Part shown: positions 38,245 through 47,477 of the stretch, piece after piece | How the letters are laid out: the number at the start of each line of letters is the position of its first letter | Position numbering within the stretch: the stretch's first letter is position 1 | Assembly (NCBI RefSeq): GCF_025370255.1 | Contig: NZ_JAMTCD010000015.1 | Location: forward strand, 42,242 to 106,241 | From: Shewanella holmiensis | GTDB lineage: Bacteria; Pseudomonadota; Gammaproteobacteria; Enterobacterales; Shewanellaceae | Direction: 5' to 3' | Length of the DNA: 64,000 bases | Notes under the pieces: generated by a model | What the model saw: only the letters and a program-made list of their open reading frames with translations | Databases searched by the model: none | What the model was told of the DNA's origin: nothing | Program-made: the position numbers and the translations under genes

Positions 38245-39558
38245 ATGAACTTAACTGAAGCAACCCACAATATTAGTATTCTGCTTGTTGAAGATACCCC
38301 AAGCGAACGCTTGTTTATTGCCAGCATTTTGCAACAAGTCACACTTGAAGGTTGCAGCATGACCTTTAATCAGGCAACGGATGGCCAAGAAGCACTGGCA
38401 ATTTGTCAAACACAAATCGTTGATTTGGTTGTCAGTGATTGGCGTATGCCGAATCTTAGCGGTATCGAGCTTTGTAAACGCTTAAAATCAGAAGAGCACA
38501 CGCCCTATGTTTTGCTGCTGACAGGCAATAATGAAACCGAAGATCTGGTATATGCGTTGCAGTCGGGGGCTGATGATTACTTGGCAAAGCCTTTTGATCC
38601 TAGAGTATTAACGACTCGTGTCATTGCCGCGATGCGATTAATTAAATCCCAAAAAATAATGCGTAAACAGCATAACGCACTGAATGACGCACTCACACAG
38701 ACAACAAAGTTACTCACTGAAAAGAAAGCAGAACTAAAACAAGCTGCGCAACTTCAACGCTCTTTGTTACCAGCCAAGCGTTTCACCCAGCAGCAATGGC
38801 AAGTAAATCATTACTTTCAAGCAGCTACTGAGTTAGCGGGTGACGTATTTCAATGTTTTAAAATTAATGAACAGTGGATGGGATTTTTTCTGATTGATGT
38901 ATCAGGTCATGGGGCTGGCGCCGCAATGCAAAGTTTTACTTTGGCCCAAGCACTCAATCCCAACAGAGCAGATTGGCACACGAGCCCAGATCTATTGATG
39001 GAATACATTAACCGAGTATTTTTTGATCCCAGTGATCAAGGTCAATTTGCCACCATGATCATTGGTAAAATGAATTGCAGTACAGGTGAATATGAACTGT
39101 GTAATGCCGGACACCCTCAGCCGCTATTAATCAATCAAAATCATTGTGACTCAATCAATATGCAGTCCAGCTTGCCCGTGGGAATTGATGAAAATACTCA
39201 ATACGTTAATTGGCAAGGTACGCTAAAAGCGGATCAACAGTTAATGATTTTTTCCGACGGGATTTATGAAATGAATAATCCTACTCATGGAATGTTTGGA
39301 CTACCAAGGTTAAAAGCGCTGTGTACGCTAAAACACACTATCAGCGGTGATGCGATGATGCACCATATTCGCCATGCACTATCCGATTGGAAACAAGGCG
39401 ATGGTCAAGATGATATGTCGATTATGCTGTTTTCGAATCACACGCTGACTAGCAGTTTGGATAAAGCGGATAATACCGAGCAATATCAAAATACACCTAA
39501 AAAGTTGAGCAATGAACTATTAGCTCAATTAATACCCTCGCCATTAACTGTGGCATAA
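38245..39558 (+). CDS. Response regulator with PP2C/SpoIIE phosphatase domain (SypE-like part)
   Basis: The ATG at 38245 follows TGGAG and gives 437 residues; the longer frame from 38185 has no family support. A receiver domain (residues ~10-130; Asp in VVSDWRMP, Lys in AKPFDP) is joined by a coiled coil to a PPM-type Ser/Thr phosphatase (LAGDVFQ, LIDVSGHGAGAA, IFSDGIYEMN, GQDDMSIM carry the metal-binding Asp residues). It probably dephosphorylates the STAS protein encoded downstream. Vibrio SypE combines this module with an RsbW kinase; here the kinase is the next gene. Confidence 0.88.
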   Translation: MNLTEATHNISILLVEDTPSERLFIASILQQVTLEGCSMTFNQATDGQEALAICQTQIVDLVVSDWRMPNLSGIELCKRLKSEEHTPYVLLLTGNNETEDLVYALQSGADDYLAKPFDPRVLTTRVIAAMRLIKSQKIMRKQHNALNDALTQTTKLLTEKKAELKQAAQLQRSLLPAKRFTQQQWQVNHYFQAATELAGDVFQCFKINEQWMGFFLIDVSGHGAGAAMQSFTLAQALNPNRADWHTSPDLLMEYINRVFFDPSDQGQFATMIIGKMNCSTGEYELCNAGHPQPLLINQNHCDSINMQSSLPVGIDENTQYVNWQGTLKADQQLMIFSDGIYEMNNPTHGMFGLPRLKALCTLKHTISGDAMMHHIRHALSDWKQGDGQDDMSIMLFSNHTLTSSLDKADNTEQYQNTPKKLSNELLAQLIPSPLTVA

Positions 39559-39568
39559 GGAGCAAAAC

Positions 39569-39961
39569 ATGAATAGCTTACAACTAAATTTAAATCATCA
39601 AGTTATCGAGCAACAACAATTCTGTGTTGAGTTAGATCAATTTATGCTGAATAACGCAATAAATGACCGACAAAGATTTAAGGTCATCACTTGCACTTTA
39701 GAGGGGGTTAACAATATCTTGCAACATACCCAGTGCAATGCTGCAAATATTACCTTATTGATGCATTGCAATGCCGACCGAATTATCGTCGACTTACTGG
39801 ATACTGCAGAATATCACTCATTGCCAACACCAACGGACTGCCCTGATATTAATACCGAGAATGGCAGAGGTTTATGGATTATGTATAACTGGATGGATCA
39901 AGTTTTAAACCAACCCACGGTATTAGGTAGTCATTTAAGAATGAGCTTGTTAAGGCATTAA
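39569..39961 (+). CDS. RsbW-like anti-sigma/STAS Ser kinase
   Basis: 130 residues of the HATPase_c_2 type. The N-box is EGVNNILQHT and the G-box ENGRGLWIMYNWMD. It follows the phosphatase by 10 nt with AAGGAG before the ATG. By family it phosphorylates a Ser in a STAS partner; the candidate is Ser56 of the STAS protein at 41390. Phosphatase and kinase thus form opposing arms of a partner switch. Confidence 0.85.
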   Translation: MNSLQLNLNHQVIEQQQFCVELDQFMLNNAINDRQRFKVITCTLEGVNNILQHTQCNAANITLLMHCNADRIIVDLLDTAEYHSLPTPTDCPDINTENGRGLWIMYNWMDQVLNQPTVLGSHLRMSLLRH

Positions 39962-39991
39962 AGAAATAACATTCCTGTTAAACATTAACTA

Positions 39992-40282
39992 GGGTCTGTT
40001 GAACTTTGCTGGTTAAATTTTGTTCGAGTTAAAAACATTTTAATCGAGGCGAATGGATTGATACCTAGTCATCTAAGCACTCTTTGTTCTCAAAAAGTTC
40101 ATTCAACAAAGAGTAAAACGTTTTTAGCCGAACCCTCCGGGCAGCGTTTGTTGGCCATTTTTACTGCGTTATCGACTTTTTATGTAGAATAACTACAGCT
40201 CAAAGTCTCTGCCGCGCAGTTATATATGTGAGTAAAGGCCAACAATTCGCTGCAAAAACAACCTTGAAAGATCAACAGACCC
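39992..40282. mobile_element. MITE-like element, ~291 bp
   Basis: The ends are inverted repeats (GGGTCTGTTGA-CTTT, one internal mismatch), flanked on both sides by TA, as expected for IS630/mariner-type insertion. Inside are nested inverted pieces (GCAGCG...TTGTTGGCC against GGCCAACAATTCGCTGC), so the element could fold on itself. It has no ORF. It lies between the RsbW-like gene and the small lipoprotein gene. Confidence 0.7.
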
Positions 40283-40486
40283 TAGGTTGGCGTATAGCAC
40301 AGCCTAGTTGATGACGAGTCGTGTTCAATCCCAAGTAACCAAATCAAACATAAATACCTTCCAGGCTAAGCATTATCGGTATCAACGTTCACATTCATTA
40401 ACGCGTGTAACCCCATCTTGATGCTATTACTCATTTACACGTTATAGAAACGGCAATACTTGATTTAGCTTAACCTGATGTGATGG

Positions 40487-40687
40487 TTACTTAATCCTTT
40501 TTTGCCACACATCTTCTTGGCTCTCTCTAATCAGCCGTTCGTTATTCTCCATCATAGGATCAACCGCCTCAGCAGGCACTTGAACCTCAACATTAATGTC
40601 CTCATCTTCATAGCTGTCAGATGTAGAGGCACTACAGGCACTAAGCGATAATAGCACTAGGCATCCGAATACAGATTTACGTAACAT
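40487..40687 (-). CDS. Small predicted lipoprotein
   Basis: 66 residues. The signal peptide ends in LLSLSAC (lipobox), followed by a short acidic mature part (SYEDEDINVEVQVP) and a basic end. The ATG is preceded by GGAAGG. No family recognised. It sits on the opposite strand inside the polysaccharide locus. Confidence 0.7.
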   Translation of the reverse strand: MLRKSVFGCLVLLSLSACSASTSDSYEDEDINVEVQVPAEAVDPMMENNERLIRESQEDVWQKRIK

Positions 40688-41166
40688 GTTTTACCTTCCA
40701 AGTTTGGTTACTCTGGCCATTTTATTAATCACAGCCGATAGAGTCTAATTATTTACACTTGAATAAGGTCACTTTAACCGATTTATTGATCCACACTGCA
40801 ACCAATATGGCTTGGGATGACTTAATAAGATAATGGTAAAAAAACAGGCACTAAAGCCGCACATTCCTATTCCAAAGCTACAAATGCACAGTTTCCTCTT
40901 ATACGCTGCAGTATTTAGCCTTCCCAAACGGATTAAATCTCCTCAATGCAGATATAGCGTACACAACCCCGTCATTAAACCACCTGGCTAAAAGTGCTGA
41001 CTTTAACAGTATGGGGATCAGACTAATTAAAGATGTTTAAACCAACAATGATGTCAGTGCCAACTGCACAAACCAGATGTTAAGTGCTCACAATCATTTA
41101 ATTATTTTGGTGTTCTGATTTTTTATCCATTGCCAACTATCGATTTTTTATGCCTAGAAAGAGGTA
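40688..41166. other. Gene-free upstream part of the polysaccharide operon leader
   Basis: AT-rich DNA without a credible ORF, terminator or repeat that I can support. The functional sites start at 41167. Confidence 0.5.
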
Positions 41167-41211
41167 TATGCAATCTGTTGCATATTGCTAATTTTCACGT
41201 TCAATTTGCAA
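41167..41211 (+). promoter_or_regulatory. Putative enhancer before the STAS gene
   Basis: A perfect inverted repeat TATGCAA-TCTG-TTGCATA (41167-41184), then CAATTTGCAA (41202-41211), 62-106 bp before the -24 box. It shares the TTGCA core with the other three sites. Confidence 0.65.
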
Positions 41212-41271
41212 AAAATGAACTAAAACCATAACAAATAACAAAAATATACATTAAAAACAAAAAGTTAAACA

Positions 41272-41288
41272 TTGGCACGCTTACTGCA
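41272..41288 (+). promoter_or_regulatory. Sigma-54-type promoter of the polysaccharide operon
   Basis: TTGGCAC-GCTTA-CTGCA: perfect -24 and near-perfect -12 elements at the right spacing, 102 nt before the STAS ATG. Confidence 0.85.
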
Positions 41289-41309
41289 AAACATTACACG
41301 TACAAGATA

Positions 41310-41347
41310 GGTTGTTTTATACCCAAGCAACTAAACCTAAAACAACC
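41310..41347 (+). other. 5'-leader hairpin of the STAS/export operon
   Basis: A perfect 10-bp inverted repeat (GGTTGTTTTA / TAAAACAACC) with an 18-nt loop, starting about 10 nt after the predicted transcription start. It could stabilise the mRNA or be a regulatory target. Confidence 0.55.
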
Positions 41348-41389
41348 CATGTCTGACTCGACAATTAAACCACAAAATGAGGTGACATT

Positions 41390-41755
41390 ATGAACTTCGA
41401 ATTACAAGCAGAAAAACATGTCAGTGTAGTGCGTCTACCAGGAAAAATGGTTATGGCACAAACACCCACATACCGCGCCGCGATGCTAGATTATATCAAT
41501 CAAGGTCATACCCGTTTAGTCATTGATATGAGCAACCTGGAGTATATCGATTCAAGTGGTTTATCGGTGCTAATTTCAGCCCGAAAACAAGCAATGAGCT
41601 ACCAAGGTAATATTGTTTTACTCAACCCTAAATCGAGTGTTAGAGCATTAATCGAACTCACTCGGTTACACCATATCTTGGACATTTATGAATCAGAAGA
41701 ACAAGCATTAGACAGCCTAAGCTATAGCGAGAACATCGAAGATATTGCTAGTTAA
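41390..41755 (+). CDS. STAS-domain anti-sigma-factor antagonist (SypA-like)
   Basis: 121 residues, a single STAS domain. The phospho-site region is LEYIDSSGLSVLISA, with Ser56 at the position equivalent to the switch serine of SpoIIAA. In Vibrio fischeri SypA the regulatory serine is also Ser56, controlled by SypE. The ATG follows GAGGTG. It is the first gene of the operon driven by the promoter at 41272. It probably couples the kinase/phosphatase pair to polysaccharide production at a post-transcriptional level (inference from Syp). Confidence 0.9.
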   Translation: MNFELQAEKHVSVVRLPGKMVMAQTPTYRAAMLDYINQGHTRLVIDMSNLEYIDSSGLSVLISARKQAMSYQGNIVLLNPKSSVRALIELTRLHHILDIYESEEQALDSLSYSENIEDIAS

Positions 41756-41796
41756 CTCGCAGTTATCTTAATCGATTCATTCTAAGGAGCAACATT

Positions 41797-43068
41797 ATGA
41801 CAAACACTAAACTCGCGGTACTTATCGGTATTTTCAGCACTAGCTTAACTGGTTGTGTTACCCCGAATGCACCTGCTAGCAAAGATATTTGTCAAATGGA
41901 TACTCTGACAGAATGTCATTATTTTGGTCAAACTATGCCCTATGACCGCCAAATTAGTGCTCAAAGACCCAGTAACCCTGCATTTACACTTGCAGATCAT
42001 GTAACCATGAACGATGCCAACAACCCAGTGATTACCAAAGACAGTTTTAAAATTGGCCATTTAGACCCGAGTTTACAAGCGACTCAATGGAAAAATGCCC
42101 AACTTAAACTGTCTGTTGGCGATAAATTAGATATCAACATATTAAATGGTGAGGATTTCAGCAAAGCCGTTGAAATTGATGCCGACGGTAATATCTATTT
42201 ACCTTATATGCAGGCTATTGTTGCCAAGGATCTGACTTTAGCGCAACTTAATCTGGCGATAAAAAATCAACTGATTACTGAAAACTTAATGAAGCCACAT
42301 GCTATCCGCATTAGCATTGTGCCAATCAGTTGGGCGCCCATTAATATTATGACTTCAGGTGCAGTATTTGAACCTGGTCAACATATGATTAACAAGAAAC
42401 TCCCGATTGAAATGAAAGACGATGGCAGTAACTATGCCGGCGACCAAGCGACTGAACGTAGTATTGAAGCCGCGCTTCGCTCATCCGGAGGCATTCGCCC
42501 TGATGCAGACTTAACCGCAGTCAATGTCATTCGTGATAACCAAATTTTCAGCCTTAATTTGAGCGGTGTATTAACTGGCGAAGCTATTCAGGAATTCACC
42601 TTAATGAGTGGTGACAAAATCCATGTACCGAGCAGTAATCAGTTTGATGATGAATTAGCAAGACCATCACCAATTACAGCCCCCGGTATTCGAGTGTATA
42701 TTTCAAACCTTACTCAACCTGCAAGCTCAAATAGCCAATCGGCTGTAGACCGTGAAGCCACACGTTTTCCTTATGGAACACGTCTATTAAATGGAGCCAT
42801 TGCCGCTAACTGTGTCGGTGGCGCACAATCAACTAATGCTGGTCGTTACATTTTACTTATCACCAAAAACCCACTTTCTAATCAGGTAGATGTAGTAGAA
42901 CGCTCTATTGACGGGCTTATTCAGCAACCCTGGTCTAACAATATGAATCCGGTATTGTTACCAGGTGACGGACTAGCCTGTTATGACTCTCGCATGACTA
43001 ACTTCCGTGAAATTGCGCGCAGCGTTACCGAAGTACTTATTCCTTCAAGCCTTATCGGCTGGTTATAA
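41797..43068 (+). CDS. Polysaccharide export outer-membrane lipoprotein (Wza/SypC-like)
   Basis: 423 residues. The lipobox is LTGC. The Poly_export domain (KLSVGDKLDINILNGEDFSKAVEIDADGN region, residues ~95-180) is followed by SLBB-like segments (SGAVFEPGQH; SGDKIHVP). Such proteins form the outer-membrane exit for exopolysaccharide. A well-placed AAGGAG precedes the ATG, and the gene lies 41 nt after the STAS gene. Confidence 0.9.
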   Translation: MTNTKLAVLIGIFSTSLTGCVTPNAPASKDICQMDTLTECHYFGQTMPYDRQISAQRPSNPAFTLADHVTMNDANNPVITKDSFKIGHLDPSLQATQWKNAQLKLSVGDKLDINILNGEDFSKAVEIDADGNIYLPYMQAIVAKDLTLAQLNLAIKNQLITENLMKPHAIRISIVPISWAPINIMTSGAVFEPGQHMINKKLPIEMKDDGSNYAGDQATERSIEAALRSSGGIRPDADLTAVNVIRDNQIFSLNLSGVLTGEAIQEFTLMSGDKIHVPSSNQFDDELARPSPITAPGIRVYISNLTQPASSNSQSAVDREATRFPYGTRLLNGAIAANCVGGAQSTNAGRYILLITKNPLSNQVDVVERSIDGLIQQPWSNNMNPVLLPGDGLACYDSRMTNFREIARSVTEVLIPSSLIGWL

Positions 43069-43079
43069 AGGAGACTCAT

Positions 43080-44627
43080 ATGGATAACGTCATTGAAAGA
43101 GACATTTTAGAGTATGAAAAGATCAGTGTTCCTTATGCTGAACCAATTAAAAATGTCTCAAAAAAATCATCTAATGAAGCGGATTATCAAATCAATGATT
43201 CAAAAGATAATAGCCTCAGTGAATTAGCTTATTTGTTTTGGATTAAACGTGCAGCGTTAGAAGGTAGCAAACTGACGCCTAATGCGCGCAAAAAGTTATA
43301 TTTTAAAACCGCACTCGTCAGTTTACTGATTATTTGGGCAAGTGCTTTTTTATTGATGGCAATAAAACCAACGTCTTACGTATCTAAATGGACCTTAATT
43401 TTACCTGGTAATGGCGCAGGTGCATTGGTTAGTTTGGACAGTCTAGGTCAAGCCACCAGCTCATCAAGTTCACCATATTTAAGCTCGGCGATTGACCCTA
43501 GAGAAAACTACAAAGCAATAGCAGACAGCGACTTATTAATAACCTCTGCAGCAACAAGTTTAGAAATGCCAGTAGCCCAGCTTGGCAAACCAAAGCTGAA
43601 ACTGCCTAGTCAAACTGGCTTGATGGAGTTTAGTATCAAAGGCAGTTCTGCAAAAGAAGCACAAGACAAAGCTTGGGCGCTTTATCAATCATTACAAAAC
43701 TTGTTAAACGACTTACGTGCCGATGAGGTCAATTTAAGAGAAAGCGGGATAATCCAAGGTTTAGCGGGATACAATCAAAAAGTGAAGCTATCTCAAGACG
43801 CTATTTTAGCATTTCAATCTGAACGAGGCTTAGTCTCGCTAGATCAATTTAAAGAGTTAGCGCTAACCATCGAACGCCTTCGTCATAACCGCGTGAATAT
43901 GATTTCAAAATTGAAAGGCATTGAAGCTGAAGAGAAATCATTAATGCTGCATTTAGGTACCACAGCCGATGAAGCCGCTGATTTATTAAAATTGCATAAT
44001 GATAAATTCTTTCAACAATTGCTCACATCTCATAATGAAATCTTGGGTAAGTTACACGAGCTATCAGCACACTTTGGCAATAATCATCCACAAATAACCA
44101 GCCTAAATGCCGAAGAGTCAAAGTTGCAAAATGCCCTATCAGAACGAATTGCGACTTTAGTGTCGAATCAAAAAGGCAAAGCTGACCGCACATTGATTAA
44201 CAAGCTATTATTAGATGACATTGATGGTCGTGCCGACTTAATGGAGCAACTCATTCAGTTAAGAGCCACTTATACCGGTATTAATGAAGAGTTGAATACC
44301 TTGGATAGTCAAATTGTACAATGGGAAACCCGCCTAGAGCTTTCAAACGATGATGCCGCTAAATTAGAAGACTTACACCGTGCTCATCAATTAGCGACGG
44401 CGGTAATGACCTCCGCAGTGGCAAAAATGGATGTAGGTAAGGCCGACATTTTTACAGCTTATCCATTATTGCAATTATTGTCGCCACCTTCTCTGCCATC
44501 AAAAGCAGATAATTTAGCGACAATGTTATTATTGGTAGCGGCATTTGGCGCATCATTTATGGCACTAATAGGACTGAGTATTTTATGGATCCGCAAACCA
44601 TTACTCCGCAAAATGCTGACGAAATAA
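43080..44627 (+). CDS. Chain-length determinant / polysaccharide co-polymerase (Wzz-like)
   Basis: 515 residues: a cytoplasmic N-terminus, a membrane helix near residues 80-98 (LVSLLIIWASAFLLMAI), a long periplasmic coiled-coil region (to ~470), and a second helix at the C-terminus (MLLLVAAFGASFMALIG). No Walker-type tyrosine-kinase domain follows, so it is a kinase-less co-polymerase. It lies 11 nt after the export gene. Confidence 0.88.
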   Translation: MDNVIERDILEYEKISVPYAEPIKNVSKKSSNEADYQINDSKDNSLSELAYLFWIKRAALEGSKLTPNARKKLYFKTALVSLLIIWASAFLLMAIKPTSYVSKWTLILPGNGAGALVSLDSLGQATSSSSSPYLSSAIDPRENYKAIADSDLLITSAATSLEMPVAQLGKPKLKLPSQTGLMEFSIKGSSAKEAQDKAWALYQSLQNLLNDLRADEVNLRESGIIQGLAGYNQKVKLSQDAILAFQSERGLVSLDQFKELALTIERLRHNRVNMISKLKGIEAEEKSLMLHLGTTADEAADLLKLHNDKFFQQLLTSHNEILGKLHELSAHFGNNHPQITSLNAEESKLQNALSERIATLVSNQKGKADRTLINKLLLDDIDGRADLMEQLIQLRATYTGINEELNTLDSQIVQWETRLELSNDDAAKLEDLHRAHQLATAVMTSAVAKMDVGKADIFTAYPLLQLLSPPSLPSKADNLATMLLLVAAFGASFMALIGLSILWIRKPLLRKMLTK

Positions 44628-45871
44628 TCGTCTATAAAGCAATAGTTTATAGCTATCTATTTTGGATAGTGGGGGCGTTATATATTGTCGCCCCGGTAAT
44701 TGCTTGGATATTGTTTTGTCGCTTATTGGTTAAGAAAATATCTTACCAACCAGCACATACTATTAGTCTGACCCATTATGTATGGTTGTTTGGCATGTGG
44801 GTGATGTTAATGGCATTGATTGTGGGCCATTTAGAACAAGGTTTAGGAATAGCAAAGTTAATAAAATCTTCTATCGGTTGGGCAAAAGGCTGGGCACTTT
44901 TGGCGATTTTCCCTGTCGTAGCTTGCCTTGATATCAGACCACAAATTATTTATCGTGCTTGCTGCCAAGTCTGTAAACACACGGTGTTATTATTGCCAAT
45001 ATTTGTACTCGCTTGGATGATCCGTTTACCTAGTACCCTTTATGTTTCACCTTTAAGTATTATTGGTGGACCAGGTCCTGAGTTTTTCTCGTTAAGCTTA
45101 TATGAAATAGACCCTGGTAGCGGTATTCCTCGCTGGCGACTATTCACGCCTTGGGCTCCTGCGCTTGGCATGCTTGGCAACTTATATTTCATCTTTGCTT
45201 TACAAGAGTCTTCATCACAGTGGAAACGTTGGGGAGTGTTCGGCAGTTTGTTGATGGTATTAATGTCGCAATCACGCTTAGCATTAATTTGTTATCTGGC
45301 CTTATTTGGCTATTTTTCTATGCTTCAATTTGTACGTTCGCCAATACTTTATTTCATTCTGTGCCCTGTTATTCTAGCCACAGGGTTTGTCGGAGAGTCA
45401 ATTCTTAATAAAATATCCATGAGTATAGCCGCAGTAAAATCAGCTAGGGCGGATTCCACTAGAGTTAGACAAGCCTTAGCAGATATTGCCGTTGAGCGCT
45501 GGTGGAATGAGGCGGTATTATTTGGCCATGGCATTGTTGAGCGAGGCCCACACATGGTCGAATATATGCCGATAGGGTCACATCATACATGGTATGGATT
45601 GTTATTCGTAAAAGGCTTAGTTGGGGCAATTGCATTAGCAGTGCCAATGCTAGTGACTTTCATTGTATTGATGATCAACATATTTACCCGCCCTTTAGCT
45701 AAAGTCGGCATGGCGATACTAATGCTACTGATGTTGTATACCTTTGGCGAAAACCTCGAAATCTTAGCTTACTTATTTTGGCCAGGATTAATCATTTTGG
45801 GTAAGTCTTTAATTGCAGACCATGACGCCATGCCAGCAGAGGCAGGCAAAGAATACATATCAAAAAGGTGA
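44585..45871 (+). CDS. O-antigen ligase / Wzy-type polymerase
   Basis: 428 residues, about ten membrane helices and a larger periplasmic loop after residue ~290 (RVRQALADIAVERWWNEAVLFGHGIVERG), characteristic of Wzy_C/WaaL proteins. Its start overlaps the chain-length gene by 43 nt. It probably polymerises the repeat units; ligase activity is the alternative. Confidence 0.82.
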   Translation: MDPQTITPQNADEIIVYKAIVYSYLFWIVGALYIVAPVIAWILFCRLLVKKISYQPAHTISLTHYVWLFGMWVMLMALIVGHLEQGLGIAKLIKSSIGWAKGWALLAIFPVVACLDIRPQIIYRACCQVCKHTVLLLPIFVLAWMIRLPSTLYVSPLSIIGGPGPEFFSLSLYEIDPGSGIPRWRLFTPWAPALGMLGNLYFIFALQESSSQWKRWGVFGSLLMVLMSQSRLALICYLALFGYFSMLQFVRSPILYFILCPVILATGFVGESILNKISMSIAAVKSARADSTRVRQALADIAVERWWNEAVLFGHGIVERGPHMVEYMPIGSHHTWYGLLFVKGLVGAIALAVPMLVTFIVLMINIFTRPLAKVGMAILMLLMLYTFGENLEILAYLFWPGLIILGKSLIADHDAMPAEAGKEYISKR

Positions 45872-46017
45872 TTCAAGCTTGTTACCTGCCGCGATGTGCA
45901 TCATGTTGTAAGCGCATTAATTCGCCGTTGCTAAACACCTAAAAACCTTACCACTCGCTTCACGGTTCCCCAGCAGCATTCATCTTTGTTATCACAAACC
46001 TAACCTGTTCCTTAACA

Positions 46018-46044
46018 TTGCAATATGCCTTTGCATTCTGCAAA
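46018..46044 (+). promoter_or_regulatory. Putative enhancer before the flippase gene
   Basis: TTGCAA (46018-46023), then the palindrome TTTGCA-TTC-TGCAAA (46030-46044), ending 60 bp before the -24 box. It aligns well with the site at 48551. Confidence 0.65.
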
Positions 46045-46103
46045 ACCATTGTTAAAACCCAAATAAAAAACAAATAAACCATTTATTTACAAACACTTAA
46101 ACT

Positions 46104-46120
46104 TTGGCACGATTCATGTA
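46104..46120 (+). promoter_or_regulatory. Sigma-54-type promoter of the flippase/GT unit
   Basis: TTGGCAC-GATTC-ATGTA: perfect -24 box, weaker -12 box, 41 nt before the preferred start. Confidence 0.7.
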
Positions 46121-46160
46121 ACCCTAGCGTATAAAGCGAATGACTTACGCTAGGATGAAT

Positions 46161-47477
46161 ATGAAAAAACCGCATAATAGATTTTTAAATAAGACCATGA
46201 TGCTAATTCAATCAGGATTTACTGGATTAGGAAAAAGCATGATGTGGTTAGGTTCAGCTCAATTTAGTGGACGGATTATTCGTCTACTTTCCAGCATTGT
46301 ACTGGCCAGATTGCTAATGCCAGAAATGTTTGGTCAAGCTGCAATTGTACTCACGCTGTTCGAATTAATTTGTACCGCTACCCGTAGAATTACCTCCGCT
46401 GCATTGATTCGCATGGATGATGAACAATTCACCGACCATTTAAGCAGTGCTAATTGGGTGAACTGGGGAGTGTGTTTGTTAGCATGCTTGATGATGCTTT
46501 TGGCCAGTTATCCCATTGCCCGTTACTACCATGACACGTCGTTAATTTTACCCATTGCGGTAATGGCAATGAGCTTTTTATTGCTACCTATGGGGATGCA
46601 ATATGCCACCATAAATTTACGAAACAACAAAATGCGTATTGTCGGTAGAGCAAATCTTTGGCAAACCTTTATTGATGCTGCACTAACCGCAATTCTGGCA
46701 CTGGCTGGGTTTGAAATTTGGGCAATCATTTTACCCAAAGTACTGGTTATCTTTGTGTGGATTGCAATTCATCGTTACCACAACCCTTTGCCAAAAATGC
46801 AATCTGAAACTGGCATTAAATATGCTCAGGTTATCACACTGTTACACTTTGGCATTCCCGTTAGTTTAAGCGATTTGACTAACACTCTAAGACAAAATAT
46901 TGATTATTTATTAGTTGGTTACTTCATGGGTGTGGAGGCATTAGGAGTGTACTTTTTTGCTTACAATATTAGCTTGGGGATAAGCCTTGGGTTAATTCAA
47001 AGTTTCGGAACCGCATTTTATAGCCACCTTTGCCATCGAAATACCGTTGAAGATTTATCTGCAAAATACCTCAGTAGTATCGCTGCGATTATGGCAATCA
47101 CTGTACCGGTTATTTTAATGCAAAGCGTACTTTCTGATTGGTATGTTCCACTGGTTTACGGAGATAAATGGTTATCAACCGATGCCATAAATGTTTTCCT
47201 GTTTTTATGCCTAAGTGGCTTAGTCAGACCACTAGGCGAAGCTGCTAGCCAATTGCTACTAGCAAACGGTTTAAGCCAAACCAACCTCAAAATTAATCTA
47301 TTACTCACAATTTGCCTGGCGGTGGTTATCGGCATTGCTTGCCAGTTCAGTTTAATCACAGTGGCACAATCCGTAATGGTGAGTTACTTCATCACCTTGC
47401 CACTCATTTGTATCTACAGCTACCAAAAAGTATTTAAAAACAATCAACAACTTACCTCCATAGGAGAATCACTATGA
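46161..47477 (+). CDS. Polysaccharide flippase (Wzx/MOP superfamily)
   Basis: 438 residues from the ATG at 46161, which follows TAGGA; an ATG at 46140 would leave almost no leader after the sigma-54 promoter. Twelve or more membrane helices and Polysacc_synt-type motifs (SSIVLARLLMPEMFGQAAIV; NIDYLLVGYFMGVEALGVY) are visible. It moves lipid-linked repeat units across the inner membrane. It overlaps the next gene by 4 nt. Confidence 0.9.
   Translation: MKKPHNRFLNKTMMLIQSGFTGLGKSMMWLGSAQFSGRIIRLLSSIVLARLLMPEMFGQAAIVLTLFELICTATRRITSAALIRMDDEQFTDHLSSANWVNWGVCLLACLMMLLASYPIARYYHDTSLILPIAVMAMSFLLLPMGMQYATINLRNNKMRIVGRANLWQTFIDAALTAILALAGFEIWAIILPKVLVIFVWIAIHRYHNPLPKMQSETGIKYAQVITLLHFGIPVSLSDLTNTLRQNIDYLLVGYFMGVEALGVYFFAYNISLGISLGLIQSFGTAFYSHLCHRNTVEDLSAKYLSSIAAIMAITVPVILMQSVLSDWYVPLVYGDKWLSTDAINVFLFLCLSGLVRPLGEAASQLLLANGLSQTNLKINLLLTICLAVVIGIACQFSLITVAQSVMVSYFITLPLICIYSYQKVFKNNQQLTSIGESL

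Noticed and set aside
39962..40486. A broken transposase gene around the inverted repeats
   Set aside because: No transposase-like reading frame exists in any frame; the element is too short, hence MITE-like.
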